Source: Leucaena leucocephala (Eukaryota > Streptophyta > Magnoliopsida > Fabales > Fabaceae). Taken from it: DNA of 64,000 nucleotides. Position numbers and translations under genes: made by a program. A model generated the notes under the pieces. That model was not told the DNA's origin. It saw only the letters and a list, made by a program, of their open reading frames with translations, and made no database searches. The DNA lies in the NCBI GenBank assembly GCA_037074615.1, contig CM073546.1, forward strand, positions 12,641,501-12,705,500. The letters are read 5' to 3'. Shown piece by piece: positions 49,901 to 61,624 of the stretch; the stretch's first letter is position 1, and every line of letters begins with the position of its first letter.

Positions 49901-52900
49901 AATGAGTGACAGCTAACTTAAAGTAATTGATGATTCATGAAACACAATCTAATGAGTGGTGTTTGTTATACGCACGTTATAATGTGAATTTTTTATGTCT
50001 AAGTTTATCTTTAATATATTTTACTTTTACAAGTTGAAGTTTGCAAGCATTCAAATAGTGCAAACGAGTGACAGCTAACTTAAAGTAATTGATGATTCAT
50101 GAAACAATCTAATGAGTGGTGTTTGTTATAGGCAAGTTATAATGTGCATTTTTTATGTCTAAGTTTATCTTTAATATATTTTACTTTTACAAGTCGAAGT
50201 TTGCTTCTAGCTGCCTGTCTTCAAAAATTACCCAAACTATCCAGGCCCTTTGTCTGAAATCTGTCATGAAGAATTGCTTTAAAAGCACAAATAAGCAGCT
50301 TAAGTAATTAATTACCTTGGCCTCAAAGTCAAGAATAGCCATATGCTTTCCAGCAAAACTCCGTCTATAACCAATTGCCTCAAGAAGTAGGTTCTGTCAT
50401 AATCAAATGGGAGAATGAAGAAAGCAAATCTTTTCAATCTATTTCAAGGAAAATCATTCAGAACAAGAATACTCAATTCTTACAATAACTCAGTATAAAC
50501 CTGCAAAAATGATAACAAAAAAGGAACATAAGACCTTATCCTAAATCACCTTAATTTTGATTGCATTGTGGAATCGCTGAATATTACAATTTCTAGCTTC
50601 ATCAGTCAGCTTAGTAATGACCATATCCACATCACCCTCCCCCGCCATTGATTCTAATCTCCTTTTCTTCAGTTCTAGGATCATAACAGAAGATTCAATC
50701 TATTAGATACATAAAAAATATTAGCAAACCAAACAACCAAGAATTTGATTCTCACTGGCCTCATTTCTTCATAATTAAATTAAAAATTCACTAGAAACTA
50801 AGTCTGAGATTTTTGGACAATAAGGCCCTAAAAAGTTTTTACATGTAGAGCATGCTAATAATATTAATAAAACCAACAATGGATCTTCTAATATCTCAAA
50901 CTTTTGAGATGATGTGGTCCTTGACAAGACAGAGACACAGAAAGCAAATATCACGCTCTCCTATATTGCAGTATGCAGGACTAAGTCACCCACCAATAGT
51001 GCGCATGATGTCCCGGCACTTTTCCTTCTCTTTAAGCACAGTAGTGTTTATTTCATCCTGGACAGATATAATGCATTACATATTTGAGATCAGAGTGTGT
51101 CTTACACACAGATTTTGCTCAACATCAAACATATACAGTTGCACAAGCACTTGAAAGAAGGAAACCAGTAAAGAATGAATTTTCTCCTGCCTACCCGCTG
51201 TCTGCGAAGATTAGCTGCTTCATTGCTTAGGCGTCTCTCCTCATCTTGTAACCTTCTAGATGTTGTCTCCAAGTTTGCTATAGATTCTTCAAGGTCCATT
51301 TTGTGAGACCTCAGCTTCTCGATTTCTCTTGCATCTATATCTGAAAAGAACAAAAGTTGGGAAGGGTAACGGCCAAGAAACTAGCAACTTAAAAAACTCT
51401 GCAAAATCGATATATGGATTATGGAAAGGTGACAAGGGTAACCTACTGTAGGAAAGAAGTCTTGAGCGTTGTACTTGTTCAACAACTCCTGACACATGAT
51501 TCCCATATCTAGATTTAGACCAACGATAGTGATTATCTGGAGTCCAAAAGTCAAAAATGCCCAATTGTTGGACCCTATCTGCTTTCTGATCAGTTTCTCT
51601 GGTACCAATATACTGAAGAGAAAATAAAAAAACAACTGTATAAATTGTAGGGTCTGATTCAATAGACCCATATAAATATCCTAGGTGTATGCTTGTAAGC
51701 AATAACTAAAATAAATACATACTGAATGATCCAGACCAAACTGTCCAATCAAAACCTCTTTAACAGATGTAGGAGCATCAAAAACTTCATCTAGACGGGA
51801 GTAGATACCAAGAGTACGCACCTGTTGAAGTAACAAACTATCAGGGGGGAAAAACAAAACAAAAGGTCTCAACGGAGATGAGAAAAAGGCTCCAGAAAGC
51901 ATACATCTTCAGAAATTTTAAAATGCTCTCTCTGACTGCCATCCCCACCAGTATAATTTAATACTGGAACATCAAAGGAGTTCAGATTTTTTACCAAAAG
52001 ATCCCTATCACCAGAATCTTGAGTAATGAAAGACTGGATCAAACAGAAGTGAAACAAATAAAACGGATTAGCAATTGCAACAAACTTCCTCTAGAAGCTT
52101 TAAGATTCCCATTAGAAACATAAAGGAGTGGAGGTAAAAGGTCAGTTCTGAAGTTTATCTTGCAAGATTGCCCTTAAAAATTGGTCATTAACCAAGCCAT
52201 TTCATTCAAGTGATGCCTAGTAATCGCAATTCTGAATTCATTTCAAGGGTGCAAGACAGTTGATTTCAGCAACACTGGGATGATTAAAGTTTAAAACCGT
52301 AGTTAGCATCTGTAACTAGGATAGAGAGAGGTAGTAACAGTGACAATTGAGAAATTTTTTTAATCCCTTTTGCCAGAAAATGTTTCCACAAGATCTCATA
52401 AAATTCAATAAAAATCGGACACCTATTTCTATTTCTAGATAAGTTTGATTCTCCTCATCCCCACAGTTATGTTCTCCTTGAGCAATAAAGATGGTCAAAT
52501 AGTTACTAAAGATGAGGAATAGCATCATGAGACCAAGACTTCTGTTATCAAAACCATGAGAAGAAATGACAAGCATTAAAATTATCTCTAGATAACATAG
52601 TACAGAACAGCATTCTAATAAGAAACTAAGGATACCTTCCAGATGTAATAAGGAACATGACCCTCCAGGAAGGCAGCATGAGCCTGCTTTGAGACACTAA
52701 CCTGGATTTGACATCAACAATGTAACAGACTTAAAAGAGCCATTCATTACTATGATCAAATGGCTTTGATTATACGCACCTCCAGCAATACAGGACCATA
52801 AACTTCCTTATTGAATAAATGGCGATTATCTTGCACCCATTTATAAGCTTCCATTACCCTCTCTGCCCCTGATTCTCGTAACGCATGCAAACACTTAGTA

Positions 52901-55900
52901 TTTTTACTATCCATCTCCCTCAGCCTGCAAATTTACATTACATAGAATAGCCATACATGTGTTTACAACAGTAGGAAAGCAATTCAACTTTAATCTGAAT
53001 TCTACCTGTCTATACACTGTGCCAATGCCGACTTTTTCTGATACAAAAATTTGTCTGTTTCTGACTTCTCTAGCCTCTTTTGAGATGCAGAATTTTGCAA
53101 GTTCAGAATTTCATCTTTTAGCCTTTCCTGAAGGAAAAAGCAGATGGATATAGGATTATAAACACAAAATAACAAGGGATTTAGGGTATGTTTGATTCTA
53201 TTCTATGATTTTATATTCTTAGAAAATTTTGTAGAGTAATTTTGTAGAACAGGTTCTGGAAACGAAAAATTAAAAAAATATGTTTGAATCAATAGTTTGA
53301 AAAACATGCCTAAAATGGTGAAGTGAAGGATGAAAGGATAGTTTGCTTTATTAGCATGATTGTCATTTATGAAAATACAATGTTATACGCCTCTTCTCAA
53401 ATTTTGCAGAGGCAAAAGTGGGTAGTGGTGCATTTATTGTAATCAGACCTAGCTAGTAGTACTTGAGGGCAGAAAATAAAAGTAGATATTAAAATTAACC
53501 ATGGATAAAATAAGTTTGAAAAATTAAATGCAACAGTATATAAAAAGCAAACTAAAAAAATGTATCATAAATAGCTATCCATCTATCACTACTAAGATGT
53601 GTTATAGCAATTTCTTTAAGCGCAATTCAAAAATTAGTGCAGAAGAAAAATATTATTAAGGAGAGCAATGAAAATGAGGAGAATAAGACATTTTCATATG
53701 GTAAAGGAGCAAGGCCATAACCATGTAACAGAAGGGGGAAATTTTAAAAATAAATTATAAGACTAAACACGTGGCAAGGCTGTCAAATCCCTTTGGCAAA
53801 AAAGAAACTCCGCTGAGTCAATTGAAAAGAGGAAATGCCCCCTTTGAAGTTGGGATCCGTGAATTTCTCTGAAGTTTGCCTTTTTTAATATTTTCATCCT
53901 TTTTATTTTTTGCAAAATATAAAAAGCCTTCTCTTTCTTTCCAAAAAAGGCAAACTTCAGGAATTTATGGATCCTCAACTCTGAAGCACCCATACTCTGA
54001 AAAGAGGCCCCAAACATTATCATTGTCCACGAAGCATACAGAGACAAAGAAATCTCAGAAATTACAAGCATTGTATTCGGACCTAATGTACAAAGTTACA
54101 GCAGTGATGTTTGAAGGGGACACTGATAAAGTACGCAAAAAAAATATCTTAAAGGAGCCAATTATTGAGAATAATATCACTATCAACCAAAATGCAACTC
54201 ACAATCTCTTCCTTTGGAGGTTCATAATGAGGCAGATTCTCTAGTTCATGTTCAGCAGCAGCAAGTTCCTCCTTAGCCTTTAAAAATCTTTGCCTACGAG
54301 TTTCTTCCTGCCTCCTCAAATCTTCCATTTCATTGTATTTTCCTTGTAATTCCACACCCTATCATTCGTAAACAATCATTATAAGCAACACAAGAATTGA
54401 GCTTCAGCTGACAGCAAACAAGACAAACCCATAAGTAGAATAGATGGGAAAAGACAGATTTTTTAACATACTTCTCACGAAATAATGAGTCCACCAGCAA
54501 ATGCAGTAAGAACAAAGATGGTAAGAGTGGAAATAGACAAGCGAGGCTAGGCCGGGCTTTGGCTAAATAGGCCTGGCCTATCTCTAAAAGGCTTGACATA
54601 GCCTTTTGGTTAAACAGGTCAAGCTGCAAAGGCCCCTACTAACCTATTTTCAATAATTTCAAACAATTCATTTAAACGATATTATAGTATATGTAATACA
54701 TATTGTATTTATATATATAAGGGAGGAAGTGATACAACAACAACAACAAGCCTTATCCCATTAAATGGGGTCGGCTACATGGATCATAAAATGAAATTCT
54801 AAAATAAATTGATACAATTAATTTATATTATAATTTTATTTATATATAGTTTATATATAAATATACCACTAAATAATATTTGTATATTTAAATATATAAA
54901 TGTAATACAAATATATAGAAGTAGGCTCACAGGCCAGGCTTTAAGTAAATAAGCCTGGCCGATTTATTACATAGACAAGGTGACCCCTGATAGGTCCACT
55001 AGCATATTTCCACTCTTAACAGACACTTAGTACTAATCTAACAAAGCATTTGCACAATCCCTAAATGAAAAAGAAAAACTACCAGATGGTTTTCTTTCTC
55101 CAGCAGTTCCATTCGCTTCTTGGCATTGCCATTTATAAGGTTGGCAACTTTTTTATATTCCTTATCCATTGCTGCCTTGTGCTTTTTCTGTTTCCTGCAG
55201 CCAATTAAGGAATAGATTATTCAGACATATAAAGGGGTTCTTGGCCACACACTAACATGCTGAGGGTACCACTATACCGAACATCAAAAAGCTATAACGA
55301 ACATCAAAAAGGAAAGGCCTATTAAGGTCATCATCTAACTCAGCTTAATATTCAATTAACAATATCGTTAGTATAGGATAGTTAGATATCAGTTTCTCTC
55401 AATTTAAAGATCTAATTCCTTTTAGTACCATGGTTAATCTCACTAGAATGACTTCTTTTATTTAAAAAAAAATACAAGAACAACAAACAATAATTCTGTT
55501 GTATAATACCAAAAAACGCATTCAAATCCTATCACAAATACATGTATTATGAGTTAAAAAGAAAAATTTAATCTTTTTAAAAAAGAATGATTTTGACACA
55601 ATTTAATCTCACTAGAACGACTTTTTTTTAATTTAAAAAACTCCAGCATCATGTGATTTTTCACGCAAGAATGATATCATATATGAAAGTGCGTTTGTGT
55701 ACCCTACATTATTGGTGAACATTACGTGTGTACTTTGAGATTGGAACAGTTCATTTATCAAATTTTGGAGGTTTTGACTGGAGTAAAGAGGATACAAATT
55801 TATGGGAGGATGCAAATTATGACATTGTCTGGTGTATTTAAGTAGTATCAGAATGCTTATATGTTTAAGGATACACCTTTGTGTTCGAGCTACTATAGCA

Positions 55901-58900
55901 CATGATTGTGCTATGGATTCTTTTCTTGATGTACCCATGGTTTATTTAAGAGAACCTAACAGTGATCATAATGGGTGGCATGCCAAGGTGATAAAAAATG
56001 TCTTATGTGAATCCATGGAAGTTTTCATCTAGAGTGATTTTTCTTTTAGACCACAGGTCTATGAAAATAAGGTGACATCTCTGAAATAGGGTTTCAGGGG
56101 AACAAATAGACAGGAAATATCCCTTTCTTGAAAGCATTCCCTCACATGCAATCGCTTTTGTTCTGCATAATTCACCCATTTATGATTTCTTTACCGTTAA
56201 GGATTCCAATCCCTGCTGAAATTTCCATTTTACCAGACAACCGAATGCTAGAGAAAGCAATGACCTTTGGTCCTTGTTTTCAAAAAATTATGTTCTTTTC
56301 TCCTCCAGTTAAGGTGGGAGAATTGGGTTTTCCTCGCAAATCCCACATTCAATTCCTTACATACTATCATATTATGTAAGGGAAAGATGAGAAGCCAATA
56401 TGGAACTCTAGAGTTCTTTCTCGGGTCGAATTTTTTATTCAGATTACAATTACAAGATCAACATAAATGACGTATTCCAAGATATCAAACCGTGAAAACC
56501 ACTTTCTCCTGACCTGTGTCTTAAAGAAATCAGATCTGACATCCCTCTCACTAGTTTAAGGGCTCTAAAACAAAAAGTTACCCCAACTACTCCACAACAC
56601 AGTCCATAACTGTAACATACCTATCCCACTACTTGTCTCCCTCCTTTTCCCCGCTTCAGTTAAAAACCTATGAGTAATTAGTCTGAACAGCAATCTCTTC
56701 CTTTTCTATGTCATTCTCCTTCTTAGTGTGTCATCTGTAGGTTTTCGGAAAATTCTCAAAACTCTCTTGAGAAAGGACTCGATCACTTTCTAACATGATA
56801 TATGGCATACTTATCTAGGAAAGAATAAGACCTTCATTCACATTTTTGCAATCACGCAACTAGGAACTGACATTTTATTGGATTAAATATCAATACCCCA
56901 TCACACCTACACTAAGATATTGAACACTCCCATCACACCCTACACTAAGATATTTAAGAATAAATGTGATTGGTAAGCAAGGTAGCCATACTGGATAGGT
57001 TCTTTAAGATCATTTAATATGTTTGCAGCTTCCTCCATCTTCTTTTTAGCATCATTTTCACGTTCTTTATCTTCCAAGTATTCAGCCTTCTTCATATCAT
57101 ATCTAAGCCACGGCACTTTCTTTTTCATGGACTCAGCCTACATAAAGAAAATAGAGGCATCGGATATTCTAACCAATTATAAAAATAATTGATTTTTTTC
57201 TATGCAATAATTGATTTTTTTTTGGGTGTGGGGGCCAAGAGAACCAAGATAAAACCTTTTTAAGTAATTCATCCCTTTGACGGACACGTTCAACATCCTT
57301 CTCAAGTTCAGCATTAAGGTCCTTTAGCTGTTTCAAAGTTTCTTCATTTTTCTTCACTGTCTGAAATAAAATAGAGGTAAGTGCTCTTAAGTTTCCATGC
57401 AACAGTTAGTTTCAGGTATATCTGACAACATTCCATGTGGAAGAGTACAGTTACCAGCTCAATTTGCTTCAATGCACGGCTTTTATCAACAAGACCTCGG
57501 TGAAGGATTGGGAGTTGGGGATCACCAGTAGCCTTTTCGGTCTCTTCCAGAAGTTGCACGGGAGTTAATTTAGCAAATTCACAGACCCTGTCCTGGGGTA
57601 AAAACTGTAAAATACAATGACACCAAAGACAGAAAAGACATCAATCAAACAAAGAAGCTAATATTAAAATCAATTAGCAGAATATTTGAAGCAACAAACT
57701 ACAGTACCAAATAATTAAAAGCGCCCCCTCCGCCAGGACATTTGATGCATTTCAAATAAACTAGTTCAAGAACACGTAAGCTTAAAGATCAAATCATTTC
57801 ATCATTTTGGTCTAGTTTTGATTATGTTGCTGATTGTTTCAGTCTATAACCTCACTGGATCAAAGTAGGACTACTAATTTCAGTGTTTTGCAAATATAAA
57901 ATTTCTATTTTCAATCCAAAGTTTAATTTAGGAAATTTCACATGTCATGTCATGGTTGCATATGGGTTGAGTAATAGTAGTGATGTGAAACAGCAACGGG
58001 AAGAGGGAGAGAAGAGAGAAATAGGGAGAGATTATTTATTCAATCAAATAAAAAGTGATACATTGAGAAACCAAGGGCTATTTGTAGAGCCCTAATGAAA
58101 AGATAAAATTATAATCTAAATCTAAACATATCTAAAAGACAATCCTACTCTTAAAAGGTGATCAAGATAATCTTGAGTTTCCATTACCCCACAGGAACTC
58201 TCATCTAGAGAAGTAGAGGGCTGATATGACTCAAGCAACATGGGAAATGTTTCCCAAAAAAAATACTAACACTTGGAAATCATAAATCAGCGCCTTCAGA
58301 GTGACATATGCACAAAAGACTCGAGATAGCGGAAAATGCCACCCTTGGCATATGGGCAAAAGACTCAAGAGATGGCAGAATGCTTCTTCACTCCTACAAC
58401 TGCATCTACAAAATAGCAAGAAACCTAAACAAGCCAACTATCAAATGCAACATTACTGGGTAATGATCCCAACTTGGACAGCGAGAACATCCCACTAAAA
58501 TGAGCAATGCAACGTATTTCAACACCAGCATAGAATGGAAGAAAATTGCATTTTAATATTAAAAATGCGTCAATAAAATGCCTTGATTGCTGGTCTTTAT
58601 ACATACTTGAGTCAGATTATTAACTTGGATGTTAAACCGTTGAATGACTCCTATCACATCCTTTTTAGGCACTACTCTTCCTGAAAGTAACACATCAATA
58701 AAGCAAATAAATATTACGCCACATAAAGTTTAAGTTCTCTTGCAAGTATTTACCAGCACATGCATTTCTTTCTCCGTTTTGCTTTTATGATAAACCAACA
58801 CTCAGCATAGAAAAATAAGATAAAGGGGGAAAACTAAATTTTTTCTTAAGCAGGATTTGTAAAAACAATATATAAATAAATAAAAAATACATATTGACAC

Positions 58901-60240
58901 TAATTAAATACATTAGTAGTTAGTAGTTACTAATTATGTAAACCCTTTCTTGGTTTTTCAAAACTAATATTTGAAGCTACTACTTTCTCAAATCAGTACC
59001 CAGGAAAAGCCTCAAACTCAAAATCCATAACCAACCAATTTTGACTTTTCATATCAGTCAACCTCAATTAAGAGGATTAACTACTCAAGTCAACAGAATT
59101 ATAGCGTTCATCGAAATTAGTAACATACATAAAAGAAAATAAAATAGAAAAATAAAACCTACCATTGAACGACCATTCAGACTTGTTGCTAGTATTTATT
59201 TTCCGAATAACAGTGATATGCTCATCTTTACTATCCCCTCTCAGTGTAATCTTTATGCAACCTGATTCTTCTCCCCGCTTCACATATGATCCAATACTTG
59301 TTGCTCGCCCGAGAAGCTGCAGAAGACAAATTCTTCATCTTAATATGCTCTGAGAATAAAATATTGAGATTCGAATTTATGTGCTAGCCTGTATGAACCA
59401 ACCTGAGGCTCACCCCCGAGGCCAAGTGCAATGGCACACACAAGAGAACTCTTCCCAGAACCATTGGGTCCAATAACAAGATTCAGACGAGGACCAGGTT
59501 TACATTTTAAGAAGTCAAAGGTCATAAACTTAAGAAGCTCAATCTCGATAATGCTTCCAGGCATATAATCATCTTCTCCTCTGAAACAAAGAATAGTATT
59601 GTCCACTCAATAATCATCATATAGACCTTTAATCACATCCATTTAAAAACAAGGTATTCAATGATTGTGATTATCAAACAAAAAATCTCAGTTTAATTAA
59701 TCAGATTTCATTAGTGAATATGTGCAGTAACACCATGAAAGATAGAGCATAGCTCTGTTCAAAAAACAAATACTGAATGATGACGTTGGTAAATTCAAAC
59801 CCCGCATCCTTGAGTACCATAAGGTGGGTAAACCATTTATTCGAGAAACCTCGGGATGAAGTTTAAACAAGAAGAACCGGGGTGGCCCATCAACCACCAC
59901 CCAAAAAAAAAAACAAGAAGAGAGAGAAAGGAAAAACGGGGAAGCGACAACAGCACAATTGACTAGTAGCAGGTGAACATTTCCTACTAAAAAACAACAA
60001 GGAAATTCAATTTTACGACTTTAACAATATCAGTGACTGGTTTAGTTCTCTTTTTCCTGCACATCTTCAACAATCAGCCGGAAAACAGAAGAACAATATC
60101 AGTGGCACAGCCCTAACGCCGAAATGGGTCGACAAGTAAGCAAGTTAAAAGGAGAATTGTGAGCCAGGGGAAGAAGAGCCATCAGGTTTAATGTTGACAA
60201 ACCTGGCAATTTTGGGGCGCTTACGACAAGGTTCAACCAT
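37950..60240 (-). CDS. SMC5: SMC5, structural maintenance of chromosomes protein 5
   Basis: SMC5 is the ATPase/coiled-coil partner of SMC6 in the nuclear complex for sister-chromatid DNA repair. Thirty exons (5' to 3'): 60203-60240, 59403-59580, 59163-59316, 58607-58680, 57455-57604, 57256-57360, 56992-57137, 55083-55194, 54203-54358, 53006-53127, 52780-52924, 52636-52701, 51905-52033, 51723-51821, 51447-51612, 51195-51340, 50994-51057, 50550-50674, 50316-50393, 42533-42605, 42315-42418, 41686-41802, 41519-41596, 40819-40918, 40686-40740, 40171-40219, 39994-40081, 39841-39913, 38884-38987, 37950-38011. All are GT-AG with consistent phases; 3156 nt give 1051 aa, close to the Arabidopsis protein. 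Walker A GPNGSGKSS is at about residues 50-58, the hinge at about 460-610 between coiled-coil arms, the ABC signature QSGGERSVST spans exons 26-27, and Walker B FRVVDEINQ is at about 965. Intron 19 (7.7 kb) is swollen by transposons. No disabling lesion is visible. Confidence 0.96.
38191..38460. mobile_element. Probable Stowaway-like MITE in the last SMC5 intron
   Basis: The ends TACTCCTCTAGTCCTTAATT and, reverse-complemented from the right, GACACTTCGATCCTTAATAT form an imperfect inverted repeat. The AT-rich interior carries TTTAATTAACTTTCTTAATC, similar in style to the other MITE copies. It lies wholly within SMC5 intron 29. Confidence 0.5.
39387..39536. repeat. 75-bp tandem duplication in SMC5 intron 28
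   Basis: The block starting AAGATGATAAACTGTGAGCA at 39388 recurs at 39463, with one T/C change (attctacc versus attccacc). The near-identity indicates a recent duplication. It does not touch an exon. Confidence 0.92.
42866..43098 (-). repeat. 3' LTR of the SMC5-intron copia
   Basis: It shares ordered blocks with the 5' LTR, such as 'atggttacatatatacacat' and 'ggattgtgggaataaaat', with scattered substitutions and small indels. Confidence 0.9.
45849..46078 (-). repeat. 5' LTR of the SMC5-intron copia
   Basis: It adjoins the PBS at 45837-45848 and the GAGTA duplication at 46079. On the minus strand it begins TGTAGAAG. Confidence 0.9.
46390..46500 (+). other. Possible tRNA-derived SINE fragment
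   Basis: The segment 'gttcaagtagtttgatgcc' followed about 30 bp later by 'cttgagtttgagtcttg' resembles the A and B boxes of a tRNA-related SINE promoter. I see no clear 3' tail or target duplication. It lies in SMC5 intron 19, opposite to the gene. Confidence 0.28.
46985..49430 (+). mobile_element. Second copia fragment in SMC5 intron 19, opposite orientation
   Basis: Broken + strand frames run from a linker region (ADRYVIEETIHEVPKECEEN near 47007-47062) through RT to RNase H. The best frame, 48216-48800, shows KKALYGLKQSFGALFERF and the RT box AVYVDGIILTG, where the second catalytic Asp has become Gly. RNase H follows (RSSAKAEFIDIALGICENL near 49070, ANVLTKGLG near 49340), ending TNIYAPT near 49420. 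The linker matches the element at 42866 (EETIHEIPREYEEN), so they are related subfamilies. The 5' part is missing. A 3' LTR may start at about 49432 (TGTAGATAATTG) but its end is not clear. A hAT element splits the frame at 47103-47658. Confidence 0.88.
47103..47658. mobile_element. Nonautonomous hAT-type transposon inserted in the copia fragment
   Basis: The left end is TAGAGGTGGTAATGTGGGCC; the right end, reverse-complemented, is TAGAGCCAATGCGGGCC. It is flanked by the 8-bp duplication GGATCAAG / GGGTCAAG (47095-47102 and 47659-47666). Taking out the 556-bp insert and one duplication rejoins the copia peptide as KWDQ then VYTRRN, matching NRWGQVYTRRN in the neighbouring copia. The interior has GC-rich ends and an AT-rich middle with no coding capacity. 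Confidence 0.9.
49752..50206. repeat. Tandem repeat, period about 162-173 bp, 2.7 copies
   Basis: Units start at 49752, 49925 and 50087, each with AATTGATGATTCATGAAAC. They contain 'gtttgttata', 'aagtttatcttt' and (first two units) 'caagcattcaaatagtgcaa'. The third unit stops near 50206, 110 bases before SMC5 exon 19. Unit 1 has extra bases in the 'tttttaactaa' region. Confidence 0.92.
54522..55018. mobile_element. hAT-like nonautonomous element in SMC5 intron 8, with nested RTE tail
   Basis: A perfect 14-bp inverted repeat, TAAGAGTGGAAATA (54522-54535) and its complement (55005-55018), brackets GGCC-rich subterminal segments ('aggccgggctttgg', 'aggcctggcc', 'aagcctggccga'), typical of plant hAT-Ac type MITEs. 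I could not identify a matching 8-bp duplication. An RTE LINE tail at 54734-54790 lies inside. Confidence 0.68.
54734..54790 (-). mobile_element. RTE-type LINE 3' tail fragment
   Basis: On the minus strand, TGGATCC-like sequence, then AGCCGACCCCATTTAATGGG and AAGGC, ends in (TTG)n. This is the same 3' end as the RTE fragment in RPL1 intron 5, and RTE elements characteristically end in short repeats instead of poly-A. Confidence 0.7.
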
Positions 60241-60403
60241 TGCGAAAAGGGAACTGATTGCTTCTACTCTCTTTTCGACTACGAAGCTTCAACTTTTGCT
60301 TTTCTCAGAAACTTTCATGCATTCATGAATCAGTGAACCGAAGCCATGACTAGGGTTTGCTCTGGAATGGAGAAAGCGAGGGATACGCTAAGCGCGAACG
60401 GAG

Positions 60404-60418
60404 AATTGGCGCCAAATT
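60404..60418 (-). promoter_or_regulatory. E2F-like palindrome upstream of SMC5
   Basis: AATTGGCGCCAAATT is nearly a perfect palindrome. On the minus strand it contains TTTGGCGC (60409-60416), which fits the plant E2F/DP consensus TTTSSCGC. It lies about 165-180 bp upstream of the SMC5 ATG at 60240, where S-phase genes usually carry such sites. Function is inferred from sequence and position. Confidence 0.6.
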
Positions 60419-61147
60419 GGAATGAATTCGGACCTTGTGTAAGTTGGGAAGGGAGGGTTCGGATCTTCTCATACCTTTAGGGTGGTGTCGGATCCCCAGC
60501 TGATTAGCTGGATATAATTACATTCTTGAATCTTTATATAATTTTTAAACTTTTTCGAGTTAAAGCGTGCCCAACACCTCGAATTATTGTTTTTAGATGC
60601 ACGTAGTGTTTTAAAATTTATGTGGCAATTTCATCCTTAAACTAATTTGTATGATGCAATCACATATAATCTTAACATGAGTTTTCTTTGTCGGTTAAAA
60701 TGGTTAAAATGCTGATTAACGAAACCTTTGACTAAACATTATTTATGTAACATCTGAGTAGGATTGTTTACATGGCAAACTTTAAGATCATTTTCATCGT
60801 CTTTTTCCTAATTTCAGCTGCAACCCTTCTTTTCTTCGTTGAAGTCAAAGCTAAGTTTGAAGCCCCCGTCCAAATATGATGCAACTGGGACATAATGGAT
60901 CATTGGTAATAAATGGCTAATTTAAATAGCTATGAAATCAAGATTTAAAAAAAATTAATCTAAATTTTTATTGAATTTTTTTTTAAAATAAATAATTATA
61001 TTTATTTATAAATATTTATAGACTAAATCAATTAAAATACTAATTTATTTTTATTTTTATTTAATCTTTCTCCTTTCTCCTGTTATATCCCATCCTACTT
61101 TTTCCTATTACTCTTGTGTTTATCCCAGCGTCATTTACCTTCTGCCA

Positions 61148-61347
61148 TAGCTTTAGCAAAGTTGCATATCTCTCCTCTCCTCTCCTCTCTCTCTCTCTAG
61201 CCGTCAGCCAAGGCAGCTTCCGCAAGTGCGGATCTCTCATCTCCTCTCTCTCTTTAGCCGTTGGCTAAAGTAGCTTCCACAAGTACAAATCTCTCCTCTA
61301 CTCTCTCTAATCGCCCGCCAAGGCAGCTCGTCCTCTTCTCTCCTTTC
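61148..61347. repeat. CT-rich tandem array, period about 55 bp
   Basis: Units begin near 61199, 61255 and 61309 with AGCCGTCAGCCAAGGCAGCT and variants, each followed by 'tccgcaagtgcgg'-like and 'atctctc(ct)n' parts. A weaker unit precedes at 61148. The third unit is cut short by the gypsy element. Confidence 0.75.
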
Positions 61348-61624
61348 TGTCACGTCCTGAAATTTGGACCGTGACCGGCACAGAATATGACTAGTTTCAC
61401 ATTCTGAAAGCCTAACACCTTAAATAAAACATACGAGTTTTCCATAACGTTTCTCAAATAAATGGCATCTTTTCTTAAGTCTATGTGGAGCGTTACCCTT
61501 TTCAAAATATTACAAGATTTTAATAAAAGTAATTACATCAAAAGTAGTGTTTATCAAAAGTCCCTTTGGATTGACAGCAAGGCTCTTTACTGCTCAGCGG
61601 GAGGTTGAGGGTCACCTGCACTAT
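61348..61624 (-). repeat. Partial 3' LTR of the gypsy element
   Basis: It contains only the terminal 277 bases of the LTR as read on the minus strand. It ends in CA at the outer edge and is joined abruptly to gag at 61624. Confidence 0.8.

Larger units (their letters stand above)
60241..61347. other. SMC5 promoter/5' UTR and spacer
   Basis: The first 250 bases are probable SMC5 5' UTR and promoter, including the E2F-like site. The rest is AT-rich spacer, ending in the CT-rich array at 61148. No gene can be supported; a 35-codon frame at 60772-60879 is discussed among the rejected items. Confidence 0.5.

Noticed and set aside
51289..51702. 137-codon minus-strand frame overlapping SMC5
   Set aside because: It reads through exon 15 in part and continues into introns; the spliced SMC5 model explains the coding signal.
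53187..53750. Possible PIF/Harbinger-type MITE starting 'gggtatgtttgattc' in SMC5 intron 9
   Set aside because: I could not find the inverted partner end or a TTA/TAA target duplication.
55600..56470. Open frames and balanced composition in SMC5 intron 7
   Set aside because: No motif or family match could be recognised, and no splice signals join it to anything. It may be a very old insertion.
60772..60879. 35-codon frame (MANFKIIFIVFFLISAATLL...) with a signal-peptide-like hydrophobic start
   Set aside because: No conserved mature peptide, cysteines or promoter are visible, and hydrophobic frames are common in T-rich DNA. It could be a secreted peptide only if transcripts support it.
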